NCBI GenBank assembly: GCA_041584055.1
Contig: JBFHER010000276.1
Coordinates: forward strand, 1 to 5,313
Direction: 5' to 3'
DNA length: 5,313 nt
Origin: JBFHER01 sp041584055
GTDB taxonomy: Bacteria > Bacteroidota > Bacteroidia > Bacteroidales > UBA5342
In this document: positions 1 to 5,313 of the stretch, piece by piece
Position numbering within the stretch: the stretch's first letter is position 1
How the letters are laid out: every line of letters starts with the position of its first letter
The notes under the pieces: generated by a model
The model's database searches: none
What the model was told of the DNA's origin: nothing
Seen by the model: only the letters and a program-made list of their open reading frames with translations
Program-made: the position numbers and the translations under genes

Positions 1-538
1 TGAAGAATGCCATGGAAAACGGTATAACAAAGAGACACTGGAGGTTAGATACAAAGGTAAATCCATCGCCGATGTTCTGGATATGACCATCAATCAGGCT
101 GTTGATTTTTTTGATAAGATTCCAAACATCTTGCATAAACTAAAAACACTTCAGGATGTCGGTTTGGGTTACATTACCCTTGGACAACCTTCGACCACGC
201 TTTCAGGGGGCGAAGCACAACGGGTAAAATTAGCCACCGAACTATCAAAAAAAGACACCGGCCAAACACTTTACATACTGGATGAGCCAACAACAGGTCT
301 TCATTTTGAAGACATCAGGGTTTTGCTCGATGTTTTAAATTTGTTGGTAGACAAAGGAAACACAGTCATTATCATTGAACATAATCTGGATGTGATAAAG
401 GTTTCAGATGTGGTCATTGACATTGGACCTGAAGGTGGTGCCGGAGGAGGTAAAATTGTCGCCTATGGGACGCCCGAAGAAGTTTCCAAACATCCGACGA
501 GCTACACGGGGGCTTTTCTGAGAGAAGAGTTTTCGTAA
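1..538 (+). CDS. uvrA: UvrABC excinuclease subunit A, C-terminal fragment (5' end outside window)
   Basis: UvrA is the cytoplasmic ATPase that finds bulky DNA lesions and loads UvrB during nucleotide excision repair. The reading frame is open from base 2 and gives the last 178 residues of a protein that is normally about 940 residues. Visible in order are the final Cys of the second zinc module followed by GKRYNKETLEVRYKGKS (fragment residues 3-21), the ABC signature LSGGEAQRVKL (67-77), Walker B with its catalytic Glu in LYILDEPTTGLH (90-101), and the switch His in IIIEHNLDV (His127). It ends with the family's GPEGGxGGG and GTPEE segments. All catalytic elements of this half of the second nucleotide-binding domain are intact, so this is a gene cut by the window edge and not a pseudogene. 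The first in-frame ATG, at 83, is internal and not the start. The gene converges on the DUF5686 gene with 14 bases between the stop codons and no clear terminator. Confidence 0.97.
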   Translation, partial: EECHGKRYNKETLEVRYKGKSIADVLDMTINQAVDFFDKIPNILHKLKTLQDVGLGYITLGQPSTTLSGGEAQRVKLATELSKKDTGQTLYILDEPTTGLHFEDIRVLLDVLNLLVDKGNTVIIIEHNLDVIKVSDVVIDIGPEGGAGGGKIVAYGTPEEVSKHPTSYTGAFLREEFS

Positions 539-552
539 GAACACCTTATTGT

Positions 553-3012
553 TTAGAATCGAACGTGGAGCGACACGCGGACTCCGAACTTATTTTGCGC
601 GCCAAGCTGTTCCCGGTGACTCAAACGCCAAACCGCATCCACACGAAAGAAGCGCAACACATTTTCAACACCCGCAGATGCTTCCAGATAAGGACGATTC
701 TTAAGGTCGCTCAAACCCTGAGTAAGTAAAAGTTGTTGATGACGGTTCGGATCCAATGTTCCATACACAGCTTTGGCACCAATTACCTCCCGCAGTTTTA
801 AATATTTGAGCAAAGGGATCTTGTTTAGAAAAAACCCTTGAAAGTGATGTTCAATGATTGCACTTGCATAGGTATCGCTTGCGAATTCATAATAATCCAT
901 GAGATTAAAGGCATATAAATCGTTCACAAGCGTTTCATTTCCTTCATGTAGCTTTAACAAAGGGAAAGGCACACTACCAAATATAGCACCTCCCTGTATA
1001 AATACAAACGAATAGCCAAGTGGATTCAAAGGGATCTTATCGTAAAGATCAAAGGATAGCCTTGCGTAGTAATTTGATTTGGAATTTAGTTCAACCAAAC
1101 CTAAACCGCCGTAAACATTCACAATTGGGCTTTTACTCCCCATGCTTATTCGTTCAAAATCTCCTGCGATATGTGACTCGCCATGTGCCAAACGGGTGTT
1201 AATGCCTATTTCTGCATTCTGAATAGAAGGTACATGAATGCTGTCAGGGGTATAAAAAGGCAGAAATGGGCCTTGTTGTATCCTTTGTAAACGTACATTT
1301 AAGTGATTTGAAAACCCTTCACGCCACTCATGTATGTAATCCAAATCCAACTTGTCGGTCATGGTCAGTTTATCATTTGGATTCAGACTCATGGCTGCAT
1401 TTAGAAAGTTATCCTCCATAAATGCGTTCTGACTTTTTCCTAAAAGTTGGTAATCGTGTTCATATTGCAGACTTAATCGCCTGAACGGTTCCTTATTAAA
1501 ATAATAGTACGTCCCCAGACTGTATTTGAGTTGCTTATCCTGAAACCCCCATGCAGCATAACCATCCAACCGAAATCTCTCACTAAATTGTTTTGTAGTT
1601 CTCCCGCCCAAACGGATACGATTACCTTCTATTGGATTGTATGAATACATGTAATAATAAGGGCCTATTTCCACCGGTCCCAAATCCTTATAACCAAAAA
1701 ACAAGGTTTCAAAAAATGCCGTTGCACGTTTAAAAGCAGGTAAATTTTGTAGGGAATCCACCATGTAATAAATGGTTTCCTCTCTTTTATTGAGCTTTTC
1801 CGGACGACTCACCTCCCAATAATCATCCCCGAAACTCAACGCATTATCATTCACTTTGGTTTGCACCTCGTTGGCCAAAATCTCTGCCGCAGGCTCACCA
1901 AACTCAAAGTCCTTGTAAACGGTTGTTTTCCTTGCTATTAAACCTATGGTTCTGTTTTTACGATTGCCTTCGATATCAAAATCCGCATAAATCTCCTCAC
2001 GGGATGGCACATATTGTTTTCCATCAAATGCAAAGGATTTTCTTATTTTAAGATCATTCAGAAAGTTAATATTAACACTTTGATTGATATCAAGATGTAT
2101 TTTATGCAAGGCAAAAACAGAATCTGCAACCCACATAGAACCAGAAAAAGCTGGATCCTGTGATACCCTTGGAATAAAATCAATTCTGTACAATTTATGA
2201 GGATGTGAATCAATACTATCGATCAAATGAAATTTGTAAAATAATAGCGCCTGATCATTTACCGGAGATATCAAACCGATGTTTTCTACATTTATATAAT
2301 TCTGATAAATATTAAAGTCCTGATAAAAACTACCCGTAAATCTTGTAATAGCAGTTGAATTCACGCCTGAAATTTTATTTGCCAGTATAAGCTCTCTTGT
2401 TTTATTCTCTCTTTCGGAATAATGAAACTCAGATAAGGTTTCGGTGAGAAATACAGGCAGAAAAGGTGTATTTTCTAATTCAGTAGAATCCAGGTGATCA
2501 AATACAAACCCTACTTCCCGCCAAATTCGACGGTCCCTTTCCGGTTTGTTTACGTTTTTAATGTCAATTTCAATTTTGTTATAAACACTGTTTGAATAGG
2601 ATCCAAAATTTGCAGGGTTATTTTGTTTTTTATGTTCAATAATATTGCGAATGATTGGATGTGCCGGATTCTCTCCAGGTTCAACTTTCACCTCATGCAG
2701 TTCATAAATAGATTCTTTCAGTGCAAGACTTAGCACCATATTTTCAGAGCTCAGCGGGATCACCTGTTTGTGATATCCAACTGCCGAAATTACAACAGAG
2801 TCAACCTTTTGATCACTTTCAACCGAAAAAAATCCGGTGTTGTCTGTGATGGTTCCTGTCCTTGTTCCTTGCAATAATATGGTTGCAAAATGGATTGGTT
2901 GTCCATCCTCGCTGAATATATGCCCGCTGACCTTAATCTGCGCCAACATACCAGAAAACCCCGTACAGCACAAAAATAAGAGTAAAAGAAAACGGATTTT
3001 AGAACTACACAT
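553..3012 (-). CDS. DUF5686 family outer-membrane protein with N-terminal carboxypeptidase-like regulatory domain
   Basis: This is an 819-residue exported protein, a usual length for the DUF5686/carboxypeptidase-regulatory-like combination of Bacteroidota. Residues 1-24 form a Sec signal peptide (a Leu/Phe-rich core, with probable cleavage after MLA at Ala24). Residues 26 to about 105 form a small beta-sandwich domain (VSGHIFSEDGQPIHFATILL, then GTxTDNTGFFSV), as found at the N terminus of many Bacteroidota outer-membrane proteins. The DUF5686 core starts near the family-like segment NPAHPIIRNIIEHKKQNNP. The second half is rich in alternating aromatic and polar strands and ends in LHVRF, a terminal Phe as expected for a beta-barrel inserted by the BAM machinery. 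A strongly patterned block lies at residues 705-750 (MDYYEFASDTYASAIIEHHF, then LNKIPLLKYLKLRE). I see no SusC-type plug, and the biochemical role of the family is not known to me. The start is supported by AAGGAG four bases upstream. The assignment is by remembered family pattern; the barrel topology is inferred. Confidence 0.88.
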   Translation of the reverse strand: MCSSKIRFLLLLFLCCTGFSGMLAQIKVSGHIFSEDGQPIHFATILLQGTRTGTITDNTGFFSVESDQKVDSVVISAVGYHKQVIPLSSENMVLSLALKESIYELHEVKVEPGENPAHPIIRNIIEHKKQNNPANFGSYSNSVYNKIEIDIKNVNKPERDRRIWREVGFVFDHLDSTELENTPFLPVFLTETLSEFHYSERENKTRELILANKISGVNSTAITRFTGSFYQDFNIYQNYINVENIGLISPVNDQALLFYKFHLIDSIDSHPHKLYRIDFIPRVSQDPAFSGSMWVADSVFALHKIHLDINQSVNINFLNDLKIRKSFAFDGKQYVPSREEIYADFDIEGNRKNRTIGLIARKTTVYKDFEFGEPAAEILANEVQTKVNDNALSFGDDYWEVSRPEKLNKREETIYYMVDSLQNLPAFKRATAFFETLFFGYKDLGPVEIGPYYYMYSYNPIEGNRIRLGGRTTKQFSERFRLDGYAAWGFQDKQLKYSLGTYYYFNKEPFRRLSLQYEHDYQLLGKSQNAFMEDNFLNAAMSLNPNDKLTMTDKLDLDYIHEWREGFSNHLNVRLQRIQQGPFLPFYTPDSIHVPSIQNAEIGINTRLAHGESHIAGDFERISMGSKSPIVNVYGGLGLVELNSKSNYYARLSFDLYDKIPLNPLGYSFVFIQGGAIFGSVPFPLLKLHEGNETLVNDLYAFNLMDYYEFASDTYASAIIEHHFQGFFLNKIPLLKYLKLREVIGAKAVYGTLDPNRHQQLLLTQGLSDLKNRPYLEASAGVENVLRFFRVDAVWRLSHREQLGAQNKFGVRVSLHVRF

Positions 3013-3016
3013 ATAT

Positions 3017-3022
3017 CTCCTT
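3017..3022 (-). promoter_or_regulatory. Shine-Dalgarno site for the DUF5686 gene
   Basis: On the minus strand AAGGAG lies four bases before the ATG at 3012-3010. It supports that start. It is the only clear Shine-Dalgarno sequence in the window; the other complete genes have A- or T-rich leaders, as is common in Bacteroidota. The spacing is slightly short, so its real contribution is uncertain. Confidence 0.5.
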
Positions 3023-3049
3023 CCCGATTAAAATCTAAGTTTATCTTAT

Positions 3050-3057
3050 CAAAATTA
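3050..3057 (-). promoter_or_regulatory. Candidate Bacteroidota -7 element for the DUF5686 gene
   Basis: The minus strand reads TAATTTTG, an exact match to the Bacteroidota TAnnTTTG -7 consensus, about 38 bases before the start codon. That would leave a leader of roughly 30-35 bases containing the AAGGAG site. No TTG is present at the expected -33 distance (the nearest, opposite CAA at 3069-3071, is too close), so the call rests on the -7 box alone. Confidence 0.35.
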
Positions 3058-3100
3058 TAAATATTCCGCAATAAAGCATCCTTTAAAGGGATCTAAGTAT

Positions 3101-3134
3101 TTTGTAATAAAAACGAAATAAATTATTAATTTTG
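3101..3134 (+). promoter_or_regulatory. Candidate Bacteroidota-type promoter for the rightward cluster
   Basis: TTTG at 3101-3104 is followed after 22 bases by TAATTTTG at 3127-3134. This fits the TTG-(17-23)-TAnnTTTG architecture described for the Bacteroidota housekeeping sigma factor. Transcription would begin near 3138-3141, giving a leader of about 50 bases before the lipoprotein start at 3191. The -7 octamer is identical to the one proposed on the opposite strand at 3050-3057. The AT-rich setting makes chance matches possible. Confidence 0.5.
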
Positions 3135-3140
3135 GATGCG

Positions 3141-3160
3141 TGAATGTGTTAATACATTCA
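3141..3160. repeat. 20-bp near-perfect palindrome at the predicted transcription start
   Basis: The sequence is TGAATGTGTTAATACATTCA: two 7-base arms (TGAATGT and ACATTCA) around GTTAAT, whose centre TTAA is itself palindromic. Only the G3148/T3153 pair breaks symmetry. It starts 7 bases after the proposed -7 box, so as DNA it is placed like an operator for a dimeric repressor. In the transcript it would fold into an 8-bp stem (one G-U pair) with a UUAA loop at the very 5' end. The symmetry is seen directly; either function is inferred. Confidence 0.55.
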
Positions 3161-3190
3161 TTCGGTTCAGTGGCAGACATTTAAAACGTT

Positions 3191-3586
3191 ATGAGACTTT
3201 CGATATTTTTATTAATTGTAACGCTTTTTACCTCCGGGTGTGAGTTAGATGAAAAACGAATTGAGTTGGCAGAAGAGTTTCAACTTAAATTGGGGAAAGA
3301 CTATAAATTTCTGGATTACGAAATTAAACTTGAAGACATTGATGATTCCAGATGTCCTTTGGGCGTAGATTGCATATGGGAAGGTGAAGTAAAACTCACC
3401 TTTGAAATTGATTTCAATGATGCAGATAGTACCTTTATTCTATGCACTCAGGATAAGCTTGAATATAATTTTCTTACCTACACTCTTAAATTAAGAGATG
3501 TTGTTCCCTACCCTACATCAAAAAAAGAAATAGATAGGGATGATTACAGAGTCTCCATCTGCATAGAAACGAACATTCCGAATTAA
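3191..3586 (+). CDS. Small lipoprotein with SRCPxGVxCxW motif, function unknown
   Basis: This 131-residue protein has a short signal peptide ending in FTSGC, so Cys17 is the likely lipidated residue. Thr at the -3 position of the lipobox is less usual than Leu. The mature part is small, acidic and predicted to be beta-rich. Its hallmark is DSRCPLGVDCIWEGEVKL at residues 52-69; similar (D)SRCPxxVxCxWxG segments recur in uncharacterised small secreted or lipoproteins of Bacteroidota and other bacteria. Cys55 and Cys61 could form a disulfide or take part in metal binding; Cys85 and Cys124 are further candidates. A second family-like segment is YTLKLRDVVPYP (97-108) followed by a DDYRVSICIE strand. 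It is the first gene downstream of the candidate promoter at 3101-3134 and lies 34 bases before arsC. There is no Shine-Dalgarno sequence; the start is set by the signal peptide. I do not know its function. Confidence 0.8.
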   Translation: MRLSIFLLIVTLFTSGCELDEKRIELAEEFQLKLGKDYKFLDYEIKLEDIDDSRCPLGVDCIWEGEVKLTFEIDFNDADSTFILCTQDKLEYNFLTYTLKLRDVVPYPTSKKEIDRDDYRVSICIETNIPN

Positions 3587-3620
3587 GGCTTGTTTTACAA
3601 TCAACTATTACGTCAAGCAT

Positions 3621-3962
3621 ATGATACAGATTTATCACAACCCACGTTGCTCAAAAAGCCGGTCAGGCCTAAAATACCTTGAAGAAAAAGGCATTCAACC
3701 TGAAGTCATTCAATATCTGGATACGCCACTAAGTAGCAAGGATCTGACTCAAATATTACAAAAACTCAATATGCGTCCACTTGAAATCATCCGAAAAGGG
3801 GAAGCCATCTTCAAAGAAGAATTCAAAGGGAAGGATTTGAGTGATGAGCAGTGGATAGAAGCAATGGTTCAACACCCAAGGCTCATAGAACGTCCAATCA
3901 TTATCAACGGCAACAGAGCTGTCATAGCTCGCCCAACCGAAGCGATAGATGAAATTCTTTAA
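3621..3962 (+). CDS. arsC: ArsC-family (glutaredoxin-type) arsenate reductase
   Basis: This 113-residue cytoplasmic thioredoxin-fold protein belongs to the ArsC/Spx/YffB superfamily and fits the glutaredoxin-dependent arsenate reductase branch, which reduces arsenate to arsenite. The N terminus reads IYHNPRCSKSR, placing the catalytic Cys at residue 10. The three arginines that bind the oxyanion in E. coli ArsC (Arg60, Arg94, Arg107) align with Arg58 (EIIRKGE), Arg91 (LIERPI) and Arg104 (IARPTEA), so the active site looks complete. It lacks the C-terminal extension of about 25-30 residues of the 141-residue E. coli enzyme, as do many chromosomal homologues. No arsR, arsB or acr3 gene is nearby, so a role in arsenic resistance is not supported by context. 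It follows the lipoprotein gene by 34 bases and overlaps the next gene by 14 bases, which suggests cotranscription. Activity on another substrate remains possible. Confidence 0.9.
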   Translation: MIQIYHNPRCSKSRSGLKYLEEKGIQPEVIQYLDTPLSSKDLTQILQKLNMRPLEIIRKGEAIFKEEFKGKDLSDEQWIEAMVQHPRLIERPIIINGNRAVIARPTEAIDEIL

Positions 3963-4608
3963 ATCGAGGCGGCTAATCAATTCTTATTTTTCAACTGTCA
4001 TATTGGGCCTTGTGGTTTGCACATCTCTGGCATCTCAGGAATCTGTTCAACAACAAATAAAAGATCTGGAGCATGATTACCTGAGCTACATACTACCCGA
4101 TCAATCCTATTGGGACAGTACTTATATCAGTAAATCAAAAGGATTTGGCCTGAATTTAGGTGTCGGATATAACACGGCAACTTATTTGGATTTTGGATTT
4201 GCTTATGGCGCCAAAGACAAATTTGGAATAGGAACACTTCAAAGCACCCTGTACGCAGGTAGTGAGTTTATTTTTAAGGATGACAAACTAATTTATGGAC
4301 CAAAAATTGCCTCCTGGACCATTGGCGTGCTTGGCGTTTTGTCCACAGGTTACAACTTAATATATTACACTGATTTTCAGGATGGGTCGTGGCAATTCAG
4401 ACCAGAACTGGGGCTTGGATATAAAACTGTAAAACTTAACTACGGCTATAATATTCCTATCAACAACAGAACTTTTGGCAACCTTAGCCGTCATACTTTT
4501 AGCCTTGTGTGGTATCTGAATTTGAAGACTGTAAAATCAGAATCATACACCTATCGTGAGATTTATGAAGGTGAACTGGAATTAATCCGGGAGAATTCCG
4601 CACAGTAA
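3949..4608 (+). CDS. Exported barrel-like protein of unknown function
   Basis: This 219-residue protein begins with a Sec signal peptide: a basic start (KFFKSRR), a hydrophobic core around residues 13-25, and probable cleavage after SLA at Ala28. After a short helical, charged stretch (QQQIKDLEHDYLSY) come many Gly- and aromatic-rich alternating segments, for example GFGLNLGVGYNTATYLDFGF, FRPELGLGYKTVKLNYGYNI and HTFSLVWYLNL, as expected for a small outer-membrane beta-barrel. The last strand-like segment ends near residue 192 and is followed by a hydrophilic tail of about 27 residues, so there is no terminal aromatic residue. Cys24 is not preceded by a proper lipobox, so it is probably not a lipoprotein. 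The ATG lies inside arsC in another frame (14-base overlap), which implies translational coupling. This start gives a complete signal peptide and no later ATG does. It resembles hypothetical Bacteroidota envelope proteins, but I recognise no named family. Confidence 0.78.
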   Translation: MKFFKSRRLINSYFSTVILGLVVCTSLASQESVQQQIKDLEHDYLSYILPDQSYWDSTYISKSKGFGLNLGVGYNTATYLDFGFAYGAKDKFGIGTLQSTLYAGSEFIFKDDKLIYGPKIASWTIGVLGVLSTGYNLIYYTDFQDGSWQFRPELGLGYKTVKLNYGYNIPINNRTFGNLSRHTFSLVWYLNLKTVKSESYTYREIYEGELELIRENSAQ

Positions 4609-4702
4609 TCAGCCCCCTATTGTTTGTTTAACTGAACAAAAATGACGATTTAAAGGTTACAACTAGCATCAGGTATAATTACTAGCAATCATTCTTTTTT
4701 AA
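4609..4702. other. Intergenic gap before mobA with small repeats, no clear promoter
   Basis: The gap contains an inverted repeat at 4623-4640 (TTTGTTT / GAACAAA around AACT, one wobble pair), 14 bases after the upstream stop codon and without a following T-run. It also contains a direct repeat ACTAGCA at 4662-4668 and 4681-4687, flanking TATAAT at 4674-4679. I find no convincing TAnnTTTG element. mobA may therefore be read through from upstream or use an unrecognised promoter. Confidence 0.35.
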
Positions 4703-5263
4703 ATGATGAATATTTCCGGTGTTTTAATGGCTGGAGGGGAAAGTACACGAATGAGAAAAGACAAAGGGCTTGTTTCATTCAAAGGAAAACCTATGGCTCA
4801 ATACGGTATCGAACTGCTTAAGCAGCATTTCAAGGACTGCATAGTGAACACAAACAACCCGGCTTATTCAATATTCGACCTTCCGTTAATCAATGACATA
4901 CACCATCCAATTGGCCCTTTGGGTGGACTACACACAGCCCTGGCATGCATTGATTGCGAATACATCTTTTTAATGGGCTGCGATCTTCCAAACCTAAATT
5001 CTGATATAATTAAATATTTACTATTGAATTTAAATAATGAAGACATCGTTTTACCCTTCCACAGTCCAAATCAGCTTGAACCCTTTTGCGGTCTCTATTC
5101 AAAAAGGCTATTACCCAGTGTGGAGCAAATGATTTTAAAACATAACTATAAAATGCATGATTTAATCACATCAGCAAATACCCGTTATGTTAATGTGGAT
5201 GACTTGCTAAACGAAAATCCAGACATGTTCCTTAATGTCAACACTCCTTCACAATTGGAATAA
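4703..5263 (+). CDS. mobA: Molybdenum cofactor guanylyltransferase MobA
   Basis: MobA transfers GMP from GTP to Mo-molybdopterin, making the dinucleotide form of the cofactor used by DMSO-reductase-type molybdoenzymes in the cytoplasm. The 186-residue protein is full length for the family (about 190). It shows the nucleotide-binding loop LMAGGESTRMRKDKGL (residues 8-23), GPLGGLHTAL (71-80), the metal-binding Asp94 in MGCDLP, EPFCGLYSK (126-134) and the C-terminal FLNVNTPSQLE (176-186). The position after RM in the loop is usually Gly (RMGxDK); here it is Arg18, while Arg16, Asp20 and Lys21 are kept. Two ATGs are adjacent (4703 and 4706), and either could be the start. The upstream leader is TTTTTTAA with no Shine-Dalgarno sequence. 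No other molybdopterin gene (moaA, moeA, mogA) or molybdoenzyme is in the window, though the right flank is unseen. Related nucleotidyltransferases such as MocA share the loop, but the NVNTP ending favours MobA. Confidence 0.9.
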   Translation: MMNISGVLMAGGESTRMRKDKGLVSFKGKPMAQYGIELLKQHFKDCIVNTNNPAYSIFDLPLINDIHHPIGPLGGLHTALACIDCEYIFLMGCDLPNLNSDIIKYLLLNLNNEDIVLPFHSPNQLEPFCGLYSKRLLPSVEQMILKHNYKMHDLITSANTRYVNVDDLLNENPDMFLNVNTPSQLE

Positions 5264-5313
5264 ACGTTTTTCACTCTATCATAAATGAGCATGTAAAACG
5301 ATAAAAAACAACA

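Noticed and set aside
536..548. Small inverted repeat TAAG / CTTA between uvrA and the DUF5686 gene, as a possible bidirectional terminator
   Set aside because: The stem is only 4 bp with no GC core and no T-run on either side.
1020..1202. Plus-strand open frame of 60 codons inside the DUF5686 gene
   Set aside because: It is antisense to the barrel-coding region, with no motif and no start signal.
2837..3031. Plus-strand open frame of 64 codons across the start of the DUF5686 gene
   Set aside because: It is antisense to the signal peptide and first domain and shows no protein-like features.
2790..3071. Minus-strand open frame of 93 codons overlapping the start of the DUF5686 gene
   Set aside because: It overlaps the signal peptide and first domain of a well-supported gene in another frame, and its product has no recognisable feature.
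812..3094. Ten-base word AAAGGGATCT at 812-821, 1028-1037 and 3085-3094 as a dispersed repeat
   Set aside because: Two copies simply encode the same Lys-Ile-Pro-Leu turn in the DUF5686 barrel; the third shares no flanking sequence, so coincidence is the simplest reading.
3756..3980. Minus-strand open frame of 74 codons opposite arsC
   Set aside because: It lies antisense to a gene with a complete active site; its product looks like an antisense by-product, with no motif or start signal.
3949..4035. Exported barrel-like protein as a lipoprotein through Cys24
   Set aside because: The residues before Cys24 are LVV, lacking the small residue needed at -1, whereas a normal signal peptidase I site follows at SLA.
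4864..5046. Minus-strand open frame of 60 codons opposite mobA
   Set aside because: It is antisense to conserved MobA motifs and has no independent support.
5265..5300. CGTTTT / AAAACG inverted repeat after mobA as a terminator
   Set aside because: The arms are 24 bases apart, AT-rich and not followed by a T-run; this is within chance for such DNA.

Overview
The window looks like a chromosomal stretch from a member of the Bacteroidota. Three things point there: a DUF5686 outer-membrane protein with an N-terminal carboxypeptidase-like regulatory domain (a combination typical of that phylum), a probable TAnnTTTG-type -7 promoter element, and AT-rich intergenic DNA with almost no Shine-Dalgarno sequences. 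I cannot resolve the family or genus. There are no RNA genes, insertion sequences, CRISPR arrays or phage genes.

Layout. The left edge (1-538, + strand) is the 3' end of uvrA, the damage-recognition ATPase of nucleotide excision repair. It converges, with a 14-base gap, on a large minus-strand gene (553-3012) for an exported DUF5686 outer-membrane barrel protein. The 178-base divergent region 3013-3190 separates that gene from a rightward cluster and carries a candidate promoter for each side. The rightward one is followed by a striking 20-bp near-perfect palindrome. The rightward cluster holds a small lipoprotein with a Cys-rich SRCPxGVxCxW motif (3191-3586), an ArsC-family arsenate reductase (3621-3962), and an exported barrel-like protein of unknown function (3949-4608) whose start codon lies inside the end of arsC. 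After a 94-base gap comes mobA (4703-5263), the molybdenum cofactor guanylyltransferase.

How the genes relate. The lipoprotein, arsC and exported-protein genes are closely spaced on one strand and are probably cotranscribed from the promoter near 3101-3134, but no shared pathway is evident. No arsenic regulator or efflux gene accompanies arsC, and no other molybdopterin gene accompanies mobA. The two envelope proteins and the lipoprotein suggest cell-surface functions, while uvrA, arsC and mobA are cytoplasmic housekeeping enzymes. I see no convincing evidence of a new multi-gene system. The most interesting items are the promoter-proximal palindrome, the uncharacterised lipoprotein and barrel protein around arsC, and the conserved C-terminal block of the DUF5686 protein.
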